Source: Acidimicrobiales bacterium
GTDB lineage: Bacteria > Actinomycetota > Acidimicrobiia > Acidimicrobiales > SKKL01
DNA: 64,000 bases
Assembly (NCBI GenBank): GCA_034521975.1
Contig: JAXHLR010000006.1
Coordinates: 434,001 to 498,000 of the forward strand
Direction of reading: 5' to 3'
In this document: in pieces, positions 52,938 through 61,632 of the stretch
Position numbering within the stretch: position 1 is the stretch's first letter
Layout: each line of letters begins with the position of its first letter
The notes under the pieces: generated by a model
The model's input: only the letters and a program-made list of their open reading frames with translations
Told to the model about the DNA's origin: nothing
Database searches by the model: none
Made by a program: the position numbers and the translations under genes

Positions 52938-53446
52938 CAGTGGGCTCCGGCGTCGGTGTCGGACTCGACGAGCCACGGTTGCAGCGCGGTGGCCAACGCT
53001 CGTTGACGGGCCGCCCACCGGCTGCCGACCAGGCGCATCTCGATCATGCGGTCGTCGTCGCTGTCGCCCAGCGTGATCCGCAGCTCGAGGAGGTCGGGTG
53101 GCAGTGCCGGCAGGATGGCGTCGCCCCACTCGATGAGGGTGACGGCCTCGTCGTCGTCGAGCAACTCGGCCAGACCCACGTCGTGGATCTCGGCGGTGGC
53201 GTCGAAGCGGTAGACATCGAGGTGGTTCAGGCGCAACCGGCCCTCGTACTGGCGGGCGAGGGTGAAGGTGGGGCTGGTGATCTGGTCGTCGATCCCGAGA
53301 CCGAGGCCGAACCCTTGGGCGAAGGCGGTCTTGCCCGCCCCGAGGTCGCCGGCCAGCACGATCAGGTCACCACCTTGGGTCAGCTGGGCGAGCGCGCCGG
53401 CAACTGCCCTGGTCGCGTCGACGGAGTCGGTGCGGAGGGCGAGCAT
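52937..53446 (-). CDS. tsaE: t6A biosynthesis ATPase TsaE
   Basis: The 169-residue P-loop ATPase has the Walker A LAGDLGAGKTAFAQGFG (about residues 33-49), SPTFTLARQYEG, and LIEWGDAILPALPPDLLELRI, the YjeE/TsaE signature. TsaE resets the TsaBD complex for repeated threonylcarbamoyl transfer. Two GTG codons sit just before the chosen ATG, so the true start may be up to two codons earlier. It begins the tsaE-tsaB-rimI-tsaD run. Confidence 0.94.
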   Translation of the reverse strand: MLALRTDSVDATRAVAGALAQLTQGGDLIVLAGDLGAGKTAFAQGFGLGLGIDDQITSPTFTLARQYEGRLRLNHLDVYRFDATAEIHDVGLAELLDDDEAVTLIEWGDAILPALPPDLLELRITLGDSDDDRMIEMRLVGSRWAARQRALATALQPWLVESDTDAGAH

Positions 53447-53538
53447 CACCACGCGGGCGCCTCGGTGGCGCGAAGAGCGGATCGGTCGGTCGCCAACACG
53501 CTGAGATCCTACCGGCATCTCCGCGACGTCCAGCCAGG

Positions 53539-54420
53539 TCAGCGCTCCAGCAACGACCGGATCGCATCGGCGACCACCGTGGTCGCGAGCTGGCGCACCG
53601 CTTGCGGATTGACCTCGACCAGTCCGGTGGCGGCCACGACCATCGCATCGCCGTCGGATTGTGAGTGGGCGGGACGCATCGACCGGGCCAGGCCGTCGTG
53701 TGCCCCTTGGGCGGCGAGATGGCACGACACCTTGTCGAGACGGGCGTTGGTGGCCACCACGCCAATGGTGGTGTTCGCCAGCCCGCCAGGAGGACCACCA
53801 GCGGCGTCGCCGAGCCAACCTGCGACCTCCAGCTCGGCCGGCTCCACACCCGGTGCTGTACCGTCATCGGGGGAGCCGAGGGCGTTGACCGCCACGAGCG
53901 ACGCCACCACGAGGTCACCGTGGCGACGAGCGGCGCCGCACAACCCGCCGGGCGCGGAGCCGTCCCACCCCTGCCACTTGCCGAACGTCGCGCCGGTGCC
54001 CGCTCCGACCGCACCCATGGCGACCTCGCCCTGGGTCGCGACGTCGCACGCCTGGCTGCCCGCGTCGGCGTCGGGACGCACCGACCCGTCGCCGACCATC
54101 AGGTCGAACAGGCCCATGGAGACGACGATCGGTACCGGTCCGGCCGGGGTCGGGAACCCTCGCCCTCGCTGCTCGAGCCATGTCATCACGCCATCGGCCG
54201 CGGCCAGGCCGAAGGCCGAGCCACCGGTGAGCACAACAGCGTCGAGCCGGTCGACCAGGCGTCCCGGCTCCAGCAGGGCGAACTCGCGGGTGGCGGGGGC
54301 ACCACCTCGCACCTCCCCCGAGGCGACGGTGCCGGGTGGGAACAGCGCCACAGTGCAACCGGTGCGGGCCTCGGGTGCGGTCCAGTGCCCGACTGCGACC
54401 CCATCGATGCCGGTGATCAT
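53539..54420 (-). CDS. P1-family peptidase (DmpA-like N-terminal-nucleophile aminopeptidase)
   Basis: The 293-residue protein matches the S58/DmpA family: ITGIDGVAVGHWTAPEARTGCTVALFP, VVLTGGSAFGLAAADGVMTWLE, GAVGAGTGATFGKWQG and GLANTTIGVVATNARLDK. In DmpA the precursor cuts itself in this last motif and a Ser/Thr becomes the nucleophile; here NTTIGVVATNA supplies it. It should release N-terminal amino acids or cleave small amides. ATG 54420 fits the family start; GTG 54432 is an alternative that overlaps the alr stop. It lies directly after alr. Confidence 0.9.
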   Translation of the reverse strand: MITGIDGVAVGHWTAPEARTGCTVALFPPGTVASGEVRGGAPATREFALLEPGRLVDRLDAVVLTGGSAFGLAAADGVMTWLEQRGRGFPTPAGPVPIVVSMGLFDLMVGDGSVRPDADAGSQACDVATQGEVAMGAVGAGTGATFGKWQGWDGSAPGGLCGAARRHGDLVVASLVAVNALGSPDDGTAPGVEPAELEVAGWLGDAAGGPPGGLANTTIGVVATNARLDKVSCHLAAQGAHDGLARSMRPAHSQSDGDAMVVAATGLVEVNPQAVRQLATTVVADAIRSLLER

Positions 54421-54425
54421 CGGGC

Positions 54426-55535
54426 TCAGCACCCCGTCCAGCGACGCTCGACCCTGGGGCCGACGCCGCACACGACCTCGTAGCCGATCGTGTCGAGCCG
54501 GCCCGCCACCGCCTCGGCGGTGATGCGCTCAGGGCCCTGGCTCCCGATGAGGACGGCCTCGTCACCCGCCGCCACCTCGACGTCGCCACAGTCGACCATG
54601 AGCTGATCCATGGTGATGGTGCCCACGATCGGACACCGATGGCCACCGAGCAGCACCTCGCCGCCCAGACGATGGAGGTCGCGCCGGACACCGTCGGCGT
54701 AGCCGATGGCGACGGTGGCGACCACGGTCGGGACGTCGAAGCGATGACGCAGCCCGTAGGACAGGGCGTCGCCCGCCGGCACGACCTTGACCTGGGTGAC
54801 CCGGGCCGACAGCGACATCGCGGGATGCAACGGTGCGTGGCCGGCCAGCTCGGGCGACGGCGAGATGCCGTAGATGGCGATGCCGCACCGAACCAGGTCG
54901 AACCGCGACGCGGGATGGGCGATGGCGCCGGCCGAGTTGGCGGCATGGCGCAACCGGGGTGAGATCCCCGCCGCTTCCAGCTGCTCGAGCGCACCCTGGT
55001 ACCGATCGAGCTGCACGGCGGTGAAGTCGTGGTCGGGCTCGTCGGCCACGGCCAGGTGGGTCCAGAGCGCCTCGAGTTCGAGGCCGGGGGCATCGATCAC
55101 ACGCTGGGCGAGCGGGACCACCGCACTCGGATCGACGCCGACGCGGTGCATGCCGGTGTCGACCTTCAGGTGGACACCGACCGGGCGGGCCTGCGACGCG
55201 GCCGCGGCTGCGGCCCGGACGCCCGGCTCGCTGAACAGGGTCACCTGCAGCCCCAGGTCGGCGGCGTGGGAGAGCAGGTTCGGGTCGGGTTCGGACAGGA
55301 CCAGGATGGGGACCTCGAGCCCACCGGCTCGCAGCGCTTCCCCCTCCCCGACGTGGGCCACCGCCAACCAGGTGGCACCGGCATCGACCGCGGCGCGCGC
55401 GACGGGCACCGCGCCGTGGCCGTAGCCGTCGGCCTTGACCACCGCGCACACCTCGGCGGGCGCGACCATCTCGACGAGGGCCGCCACGTTGCCCTTGACG
55501 GCGTCGAGATCGATCGTTGCCCAGGCGCTGGCCAT
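54426..55535 (-). CDS. alr: Alanine racemase
   Basis: The 369-residue PLP enzyme makes D-alanine for peptidoglycan. CAVVKADGYGHGAV (Lys near residue 34) is the PLP site, TMDQLMVDCGD contains residues near the catalytic Tyr-bearing domain, and LKVDTGMHRVG and HAANSAGA are the usual barrel motifs. It starts 2 bp after the CBS gene stop and runs into the P1 peptidase gene. Confidence 0.95.
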   Translation of the reverse strand: MASAWATIDLDAVKGNVAALVEMVAPAEVCAVVKADGYGHGAVPVARAAVDAGATWLAVAHVGEGEALRAGGLEVPILVLSEPDPNLLSHAADLGLQVTLFSEPGVRAAAAAASQARPVGVHLKVDTGMHRVGVDPSAVVPLAQRVIDAPGLELEALWTHLAVADEPDHDFTAVQLDRYQGALEQLEAAGISPRLRHAANSAGAIAHPASRFDLVRCGIAIYGISPSPELAGHAPLHPAMSLSARVTQVKVVPAGDALSYGLRHRFDVPTVVATVAIGYADGVRRDLHRLGGEVLLGGHRCPIVGTITMDQLMVDCGDVEVAAGDEAVLIGSQGPERITAEAVAGRLDTIGYEVVCGVGPRVERRWTGC

Positions 55536-55537
55536 GG

Positions 55538-55999
55538 TCAGCGGTCGGAGAGCATGCCCCGGAGGACGTCGACCCGCGACACGATGCCGACCAGGCGTCC
55601 CGAGTCGACCACGGGGAGTCTCGAGACCCGTTCGTCGTGCATGATCGTCGCCGCATCCTCGACGGTGGCGTCGGCCTCGACAGTGATCGCCGGGTGGGAC
55701 ATGACGTCGTCGACCTTGGAGCCGAGCGCCTTGTCCAGGTCGTCGTCGAAGTGCCGGGACTTGATCTCGAACGAAGCACCGAGGATCGCCACCACGGTGG
55801 GAAAGTGCAGACGGCTCTGCTTGACGATCAGGTCGCCGGTGGTGATCACGCCCACGACCGCGCCGTCGTCGTCGACGACGGGGGCGCCGTCGACCCCGTG
55901 GTCGACGAGCGCGTGCATCGCCTCGCTGACGTCGTCCGCGGCCCGAAAGGACAACACGTCGGTGGTCATGACGTCGCGAACGACAAGGTTGGCGGGCAT
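55538..55999 (-). CDS. CBS-pair domain protein
   Basis: The 153-residue protein consists of two CBS motifs: VVRDVMTTDVLSFRAADDVSEAMHAL (residues about 5-30) with VDGAPVVDDDGAVVGVITTGDLI, and VDDVMSHPAITVEADATVEDAATIM with VSRLPVVDSGRLVGIVSRVDVLRGM. CBS pairs bind adenosine nucleotides and act as energy sensors. No fused effector is present. ATG 55999 has GGAGTGAC just upstream and lies one base after the nnrD/nnrE stop. Confidence 0.93.
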   Translation of the reverse strand: MPANLVVRDVMTTDVLSFRAADDVSEAMHALVDHGVDGAPVVDDDGAVVGVITTGDLIVKQSRLHFPTVVAILGASFEIKSRHFDDDLDKALGSKVDDVMSHPAITVEADATVEDAATIMHDERVSRLPVVDSGRLVGIVSRVDVLRGMLSDR

Positions 56000-56000
56000 G

Positions 56001-57362
56001 TCACTCCTGGATCAGTCGGTCGAACACGGCGGGCAGGCGGTCGGGGAGGTCGCCGGCCACCAGCCCGTGAGCAGAGCCTAGGGCGCCGGCCAGGCCGTGC
56101 AGGTGCGCACCGACCGCGGCGGCGGTGAACGGCTCGACGCCCGAGGCCATGAGCGCGCCGATCACCCCGGCGAGCACGTCGCCGGTGCCGGCGGTGGCCA
56201 GCCGGGCGTCGCCGCTGGCGCTGGCCAGCACCTCACCGTCGGGATGGGCCACGAGGGTCACGGGACCCTTGAGCGCCACGATGGCACCGGTGGCCGTGGC
56301 GAGGGAGCGGGCCGACTCGAAGCGGTCGGCACCGGGACGCCCGCCGGCGAGGCGTGCGAACTCGCCGTCGTGAGGGGTGAGCACGGTGGCGGCGGTGCGG
56401 CGTGTGAGCACCGACGCCGGATCGTTGCCGAGCGCGGCGAGCCCGTCCCCGTCGACCAGGACCGGAACCGGTGCCTCGGCGACGACCCGGGCCGCCTCGG
56501 CGAGGGTGACCTCGCTGCGCCCGAGTCCGGGGCCGACGACCAGCGCGGAGAAGCGTTCGAGATCGTCGAGCACCCGAACCGCCCAGCCGCGGTCGGCGAG
56601 CTCGATGCCGACCGCCTCGACCGGCCGACCGGGGTCGTCGCCGACACCAGGCGAGGAGAGTCGCACGTAGCCGGCACCGGTGCGCTGTGCTCCGCGAGCG
56701 GTGAGGTGTGCGGCCCCGGTCATACCCGGCGAGCCGGCGATGACCCACACGGCGTGCTTCCACTTGTGGGCGGTGGGTGCCCGCGGCGGAAGGACCCGGG
56801 CGACATCGTCGTCGGTGAGCAACCAGGCCCGGGCCGAGCTGGTGTCGAGCCCGATGTCGGCGACCTCGGTGGGCCCCGCCCACGATCGGCCCGGTTCCAG
56901 CACCAGTCCCGGCTTGAGCGCGGCGAAGGTGATCGTCCGGTCGGCGACGAGCACCCCGTCGCCGACCTCGCCGGTGAGCCCGTCGAGCCCAGAGGGGAGG
57001 TCGACCGCCAGGACGGGGATCTCCGGGTCGACCGCGGGGGCGACGAAGCCCGGTCGGGCCCCGGTGCCGAGCACCGCATCGACGACCAGGTCGACACCGT
57101 CGAGGTGGTCGGGAAGCTCGTCCAGGTCGTGGACCTGCACCCGCACTCCCCGCCGCTCCAGGCGTCGGGCAGCGTCGCGGCCGTCGGCGCCGTTGTTGCC
57201 CGGACCGGCCAGCACCGCCACCCGACGGCCGTACCCCCCGCCGAGCATGGCCAGCGCGACCGTTGCGGTGGCCGCACCCGCCCGACCGATCAGGACCTCG
57301 ACCGGCTCGGGTGCGGCGGCGTCGACCTCGCCCATCTCGGCAGGCGTGACGATGGGGATCAT
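56001..57362 (-). CDS. nnrD: Bifunctional NAD(P)H-hydrate epimerase / ADP-dependent dehydratase
   Basis: The 453-residue protein repairs hydrated NADH and NADPH. The N-terminal YjeF epimerase domain (about 1-200) has VLAGPGNNGADGRDAARRL and VDLVVDAVLGTG; the C-terminal ribokinase-like dehydratase domain (about 215-445) has ALVVGPGLGRS, VLTPHDGEFARLAGG and ATAGTGDVLAGVIGAL. Both activities look intact (nnrE and nnrD fused). The start overlaps the cbiX stop (ATGA). Confidence 0.94.
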   Translation of the reverse strand: MIPIVTPAEMGEVDAAAPEPVEVLIGRAGAATATVALAMLGGGYGRRVAVLAGPGNNGADGRDAARRLERRGVRVQVHDLDELPDHLDGVDLVVDAVLGTGARPGFVAPAVDPEIPVLAVDLPSGLDGLTGEVGDGVLVADRTITFAALKPGLVLEPGRSWAGPTEVADIGLDTSSARAWLLTDDDVARVLPPRAPTAHKWKHAVWVIAGSPGMTGAAHLTARGAQRTGAGYVRLSSPGVGDDPGRPVEAVGIELADRGWAVRVLDDLERFSALVVGPGLGRSEVTLAEAARVVAEAPVPVLVDGDGLAALGNDPASVLTRRTAATVLTPHDGEFARLAGGRPGADRFESARSLATATGAIVALKGPVTLVAHPDGEVLASASGDARLATAGTGDVLAGVIGALMASGVEPFTAAAVGAHLHGLAGALGSAHGLVAGDLPDRLPAVFDRLIQE

Positions 57363-57754
57363 CGCTCGTCACCGCCACCGGCTGTTGCTCCCCTCGCCCG
57401 ATCGATCGCGAGGTCGACCAGGCGATCGTCGATCCCCAGGTGGTCGGCCAGGACGATCTCCACCCCGTGATGGCGGTCGCCGGCGTCGTCCAGGATCTGG
57501 GGGAGATCGCGAAGGGTGTGGTTGCCGACGTGGAGGAAGTACGGCACCAACACGACGGTCGTCGCACCCGATGCCACCGCCTCGTCGATCGCATCGGGGA
57601 TCGACGGCTCAGTGATCTCGAGGTAGGCCGGGCGGATCGCGGCTTCCTCACCCACCCGGTCGGCGATCGCCGCACAGATCTGGCCGTGGGCCTCGACCAG
57701 GGCAGGGTTCCGGCTGCCGTGCGCGATCACCAGCCAGACGGTCGTGGCCGTCAC
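57359..57754 (-). CDS. CbiX-like sirohydrochlorin chelatase
   Basis: The 131-residue protein is a short (CbiX-S-like) chelatase. VWLVIAHGSRNPALVEAH carries the metal-binding His of the HGS motif, VRPAYLEIT-like IRPAYLEITEPSIPDAI the acidic residues, and VVLVPYFLHVGNHTLRDLP the second His. Such proteins put Fe2+ or Co2+ (or Ni2+) into sirohydrochlorin. Together with the precorrin-2 dehydrogenase at 20.5 kb this gives the last two steps of siroheme, although the genes are 37 kb apart. Starts at GTG. Confidence 0.88.
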   Translation of the reverse strand: MTATTVWLVIAHGSRNPALVEAHGQICAAIADRVGEEAAIRPAYLEITEPSIPDAIDEAVASGATTVVLVPYFLHVGNHTLRDLPQILDDAGDRHHGVEIVLADHLGIDDRLVDLAIDRARGATAGGGDER

Positions 57755-57764
57755 GATCCCACCC

Positions 57765-58133
57765 TCACAGCGCGATCGCGGTGGCCTGGGCCATCAGCTC
57801 GGTGTGGGACAGCGACAACCGCCACTCGTGGACACCGCGATCGGAGGCCAGCTCGTGGGCCCGACCGTGCAGCTGCAGCGCCGGCTGCCCGGATTCCTCG
57901 TCGCGTGTGACCTCGATGCTGCGGAGCTCCATCGCCCCCAGCCCGACACCGAGGGCTTTCATCACCGCCTCCTTGGCTGCGAACCGGACGGCGAGCCGCG
58001 GGGCGGGATCCTGCTGGCGGTGGGCGTAGGCACGCTCGGCCTCGGTGAACAGCCGGTCGACCATGGAGGGGGTGCGCGCGATCACCTCGCGGAACCGCGG
58101 CACCTCGACCAGGTCGATCCCGAGGCCGATCAC
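57765..58133 (-). CDS. acpS: Holo-[acyl-carrier-protein] synthase
   Basis: The 122-residue phosphopantetheinyl transferase activates acyl-carrier protein. IGLGIDLVEVPRFREVI (Mg2+-binding Asp at 7) and AVRFAAKEAVMKALGVGLG (Glu-Ala-x-x-Lys helix) are the family signatures, and LSLSHTELMAQATAIAL ends it. Starts at GTG with GAGGAGC upstream, 10 bp after the GlmS-like gene. Confidence 0.95.
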   Translation of the reverse strand: MIGLGIDLVEVPRFREVIARTPSMVDRLFTEAERAYAHRQQDPAPRLAVRFAAKEAVMKALGVGLGAMELRSIEVTRDEESGQPALQLHGRAHELASDRGVHEWRLSLSHTELMAQATAIAL

Positions 58134-58143
58134 TCGCAGCTCC

Positions 58144-61100
58144 TCATCGGTCTGAACGCCACCTGTCGGCCAGCGTCTGGATCGGTGCGGTGAGCAGGTC
58201 GAGCACCGACACCTCGGCGAGCACGTCGTCGCGGAACACGGGCTCGGTCTCCATCACGGCGTTGCGCAGGGCCGGATAGCGCCCCCGGTAGGCCGACATC
58301 ACCGTACGGGCGCTGGTGGCCGGCAGGTGCTCGGCCAACCGGACGTGCAACAGGGTCACGCCCGTGGCCACGTTTCCCTTCACCTCCGGCACGAGGACCG
58401 TGATCCGTCCGTCGGACCGCCCGAGGTTGACGAACACCTCACGCTCGCGCGCGACCTGGTGCTTGGTGCCGCGCAGCACCGGATCGCGCTCGGTGCGCGA
58501 GGGGATGTCGGCCGCGATGCCGCCCTTGTCGAGCACCGTCGCGGTGACGAGATCATCGTCGCTGTCGAGGCGACCCTCGATCGCGTACCGCGTGTACCCG
58601 GCGACCTCGACGACGGCCGGATCGAGCCCCGCGAGAGTTCGGAGGGTCTTGTAGCTGAGCCGGTCGCGGCCGGTGCCGGCGTCGAGGACCGCCCGCACGA
58701 GCGGCACCTCGAGCAGCGACTCGTCGGAGCGGGAGATGCCGACGGTGACGGTCTTGGCCTGGTGCTTGATGGCATCGACCGGTCGGGTGAGCTCCTCGAT
58801 CGCCCGGGTCAGCGCGTCGGTCAGGTCCTCGATCACCACCCCTGGAGCCCCGACCTTGCCGTGCTCGAGCTCGAAGGCTTCCAGGGGCACCATGCCGAGC
58901 GCGAAGCGGAGCAGGCTCGACAGCCGCACCGCCGTGCTGGATTCGAGGTGACCGTTGTAGTCGCCGGCGCGGAGGCCGTCGAAGTACTGCTGGGCGTTGA
59001 CGCCGATCGCGGAGCGGAGCTCGGTGAGCACCTCCTCGGCGTCTCGTCCGGGCGCCACCGAAGCCTCGATGCTGGCCCGGATCTCGCGCAGCGGTAGCGC
59101 CTGGGCGTCGATCGCCAGCGCGGCCTCGTATCCGAAGAGGTGACCGGCCATGGCCGACAACACGAACCCGAGCTCCGGGTGCACCGCGGGGACCGGGATG
59201 ACCTCGTAGGCCGCGCTGTAGCGAGCCTCGCCCTCGGACGCGATGACGATCGGGGTTGCCTTGTGCGCCCGATAGATCGACACCTCCTTGGCGACGTCGT
59301 TCGCGGTCGACCCGCTGAGACCGGCGGCGCACACCAGCACCATCGGTTCGGCCGACAGGTCGATGTGCTTCTTGTCCTCGGTGGCGTCCCAGGAGATCGA
59401 CTTGTAGCAGAGCTCGGACAGCTTGATCCGCAGCTCGCGGGCGGCGATGAGGTTGTTGCCGTTGCCGACGATGGCCCACGAGCGCCGACTCGGTGCGAAG
59501 CGTCGGGCGGCGCGGGCGATGATGTCGCGCTGGGCCAGCGTGGCCTCCATGGCCGTCGGCAGGTCACGGAGCGCGGACAGCAGCTCCTGTCGGGACCGGC
59601 CGTCGGAGCCGAACCCCGCCGCGTCGACGATGGCGAAGGCCAGGAGGAACCCGGCGGCGACCTGCGCGTAGAAGGCCTTGGTGGAGGCGACGCTCATCTC
59701 GATGTCGCGTCCGTCGGAGGTGTACAGGACGCCGTCGGACTTGTCGGTGAGATCGCTGCCACGGCGGTTGACGATCGAGATCACCCGCGCCCCACGCCCC
59801 CGCACCAGGTCGACGGTTCGATTGGTGTCGGTGGTGGTGCCCGACTGGCTGATCGCCACGACGAGGGTGTCGGACATGTCGGGTCGCAGCCCGAACCCCG
59901 ACAGCTCGGTGGCGGGCAGGGCCTCGATGCGCAACGACGAGTCCGAGGCGAGCGAACCAAGCGCGGTGGCCATGCTCTGACCGGCGACTGCTGCTGTGCC
60001 CTGGCCGATCACCACCACCCGGCTGATCCGACCCGCGGCCAGATCGTCGCGTACCGATTGGGGGACGCTGGACGGGCCCAGGTGGACGCCGAGGCGCCCA
60101 TCCTCTCCCACCAGGAGCTTGCCCCGGAGCGTGGTCCGGAACGAGGTGGGTGCTTCGGTGAGCTCCTTGAGCAGGAAGTGCGGGTGATCGCCACGGTCGA
60201 TGTCGCGCGTGGTGATGGACGGGCGGGCCAGATCCTCGGCACCCACCGGCAAGGGGGTGCCGTCGTATGCCCACCGCTGGATCGCCTCGAGGGTGCCGGC
60301 GCCGCCACGATCGAGCACGACGATCTGGCCGCGGGTCGCCACCGCGTTGTCGAGATCGGCAGGCGTGTCGCCGTCGAGGCGCAGGTAGCGGTCGGCGTGC
60401 TCGACCACCCCGTAGGGCTCGCTGGCCACCACGTAGGCGTCGTCGGTCAACCCGACATAGAGGGCCTGTCCACTTCCGCGCAGGGCAAGGCACAACCGGT
60501 CGGTGTCGGTGGTGGTGCTCGCGGCGACCGCGACCGAACCGTCGAGCGCCGCCACGGTCGACCGGAAGGCGTCCCCGAGCTCGGCCCCCGAGCGCAGGTG
60601 ACGAGCCAGCAGGACGGGGATGACCTTGGCGTCGGTGGTGATCTCGGGGGCGATGTGGAGCCCTTCGTCGGCCTTGAGGTCCGCGTAGTTGTCGACATCG
60701 CCGTTGAGGACCGCGGTGGCGAGGTCGGCCCCCTGGTCCCCGATCTCGAGCGAGTCGAGCGGGTGGGCGTTCGACTGGGAGATGATCCCCACGCTGGCCC
60801 AGCGAGTGTGACCCAGGACCAGCACCTCGGACTCGTCGGAGGTCACCGCCAGGCGCAGCAGCTCGTCGGAGCGCAGGGCATCGCGCAGCTCCCGGGTGTT
60901 GTCGCCCAGCTGGCCGATCTCGGCCGCGGCCTTGTAGACGAAGGTCACCGTGTCGGGTCCGACGCGGACCGCGCCCGAGCGGAACAGCTCGTCGGAGTCC
61001 CGGGCTCCGAGCAGTGACCGCACGGCGGGATCGTCGAAATCGAGACCGTGGCCGGCAACCACGACCTGGAGACCGGCCGAGTCACGGCCCCGCACCTCGA

Positions 61101-61590
61101 GACGGTCGAGCGCGGACAACGCCTGCTGGATCGCCCAATAGGCACGAGTGGCTCCCATCGAGGACACCGAGGCCGCCAGATCGAGGATCTCGACCGCCGA
61201 CCGGACGCGGTCGCGGCGAAGCGACCACGCCGCGTCCTTGACCCGAACCACTGCCTGGTTGAACGCCTCGAGCCGGTCACCAGCAACGATCTCACCGGCG
61301 TCGAGCCGGGTGTCGAGGGTGGCGAAGGCCTCGAGCATCTGGTCGAGGGTGTCGGTCAGCGATGCCCGCAGCCCGGGATCGGAGAGCAGCAAGCGGGCCC
61401 CGACCGGTCCGCGCAGGAGACGATCGGCATCCTCGAGGTCCTCGGCGGCAACGAGGAGATCATCGAGCATCGAGGTGTCGGCTGCTCGTGCAAGCGCGGC
61501 GGCGGCGCGCGCTACCGGAGCTGCCACCAGACCGGCCTCGGGTACCGCTCGCTGCGGTCTGCGCCCGAGCACGGCGATGATTCCACACAT
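58144..61590 (-). CDS. Oversized GlmS-like protein: split Ntn-glutaminase domain, two SIS domains, C-terminal extension
   Basis: The 1148-residue protein resembles glucosamine-6-phosphate synthase (about 610 residues) with two additions. The start MCGIIAVLGRR gives the catalytic Cys2, but about 140 mainly helical residues follow before the strand ALDRLEVRGRDSAGLQV (near 167) that normally sits at residue 25. Then come GHTRWASVGIISQSNAHPLDS (about 262) and LNGDVDNYADLK. SIS domains lie at about 465-640 (SQSGTTTDTN, VASTKAFYAQVA) and 690-835 (GNGNNLIAARELRIKLSELCY, EDKKHIDLSAEP). A further 280-300 residues of mixed alpha/beta sequence end it. Next to glmM, it probably supplies glucosamine 6-phosphate, but a regulatory variant is possible. 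AGGAGATC precedes the ATG. Confidence 0.85.
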   Translation of the reverse strand: MCGIIAVLGRRPQRAVPEAGLVAAPVARAAAALARAADTSMLDDLLVAAEDLEDADRLLRGPVGARLLLSDPGLRASLTDTLDQMLEAFATLDTRLDAGEIVAGDRLEAFNQAVVRVKDAAWSLRRDRVRSAVEILDLAASVSSMGATRAYWAIQQALSALDRLEVRGRDSAGLQVVVAGHGLDFDDPAVRSLLGARDSDELFRSGAVRVGPDTVTFVYKAAAEIGQLGDNTRELRDALRSDELLRLAVTSDESEVLVLGHTRWASVGIISQSNAHPLDSLEIGDQGADLATAVLNGDVDNYADLKADEGLHIAPEITTDAKVIPVLLARHLRSGAELGDAFRSTVAALDGSVAVAASTTTDTDRLCLALRGSGQALYVGLTDDAYVVASEPYGVVEHADRYLRLDGDTPADLDNAVATRGQIVVLDRGGAGTLEAIQRWAYDGTPLPVGAEDLARPSITTRDIDRGDHPHFLLKELTEAPTSFRTTLRGKLLVGEDGRLGVHLGPSSVPQSVRDDLAAGRISRVVVIGQGTAAVAGQSMATALGSLASDSSLRIEALPATELSGFGLRPDMSDTLVVAISQSGTTTDTNRTVDLVRGRGARVISIVNRRGSDLTDKSDGVLYTSDGRDIEMSVASTKAFYAQVAAGFLLAFAIVDAAGFGSDGRSRQELLSALRDLPTAMEATLAQRDIIARAARRFAPSRRSWAIVGNGNNLIAARELRIKLSELCYKSISWDATEDKKHIDLSAEPMVLVCAAGLSGSTANDVAKEVSIYRAHKATPIVIASEGEARYSAAYEVIPVPAVHPELGFVLSAMAGHLFGYEAALAIDAQALPLREIRASIEASVAPGRDAEEVLTELRSAIGVNAQQYFDGLRAGDYNGHLESSTAVRLSSLLRFALGMVPLEAFELEHGKVGAPGVVIEDLTDALTRAIEELTRPVDAIKHQAKTVTVGISRSDESLLEVPLVRAVLDAGTGRDRLSYKTLRTLAGLDPAVVEVAGYTRYAIEGRLDSDDDLVTATVLDKGGIAADIPSRTERDPVLRGTKHQVAREREVFVNLGRSDGRITVLVPEVKGNVATGVTLLHVRLAEHLPATSARTVMSAYRGRYPALRNAVMETEPVFRDDVLAEVSVLDLLTAPIQTLADRWRSDR

Positions 61591-61632
61591 GCTGGATCTC
61601 CTGTTGTGGGCCGGCCCGCTCCAGGGAGCAGT

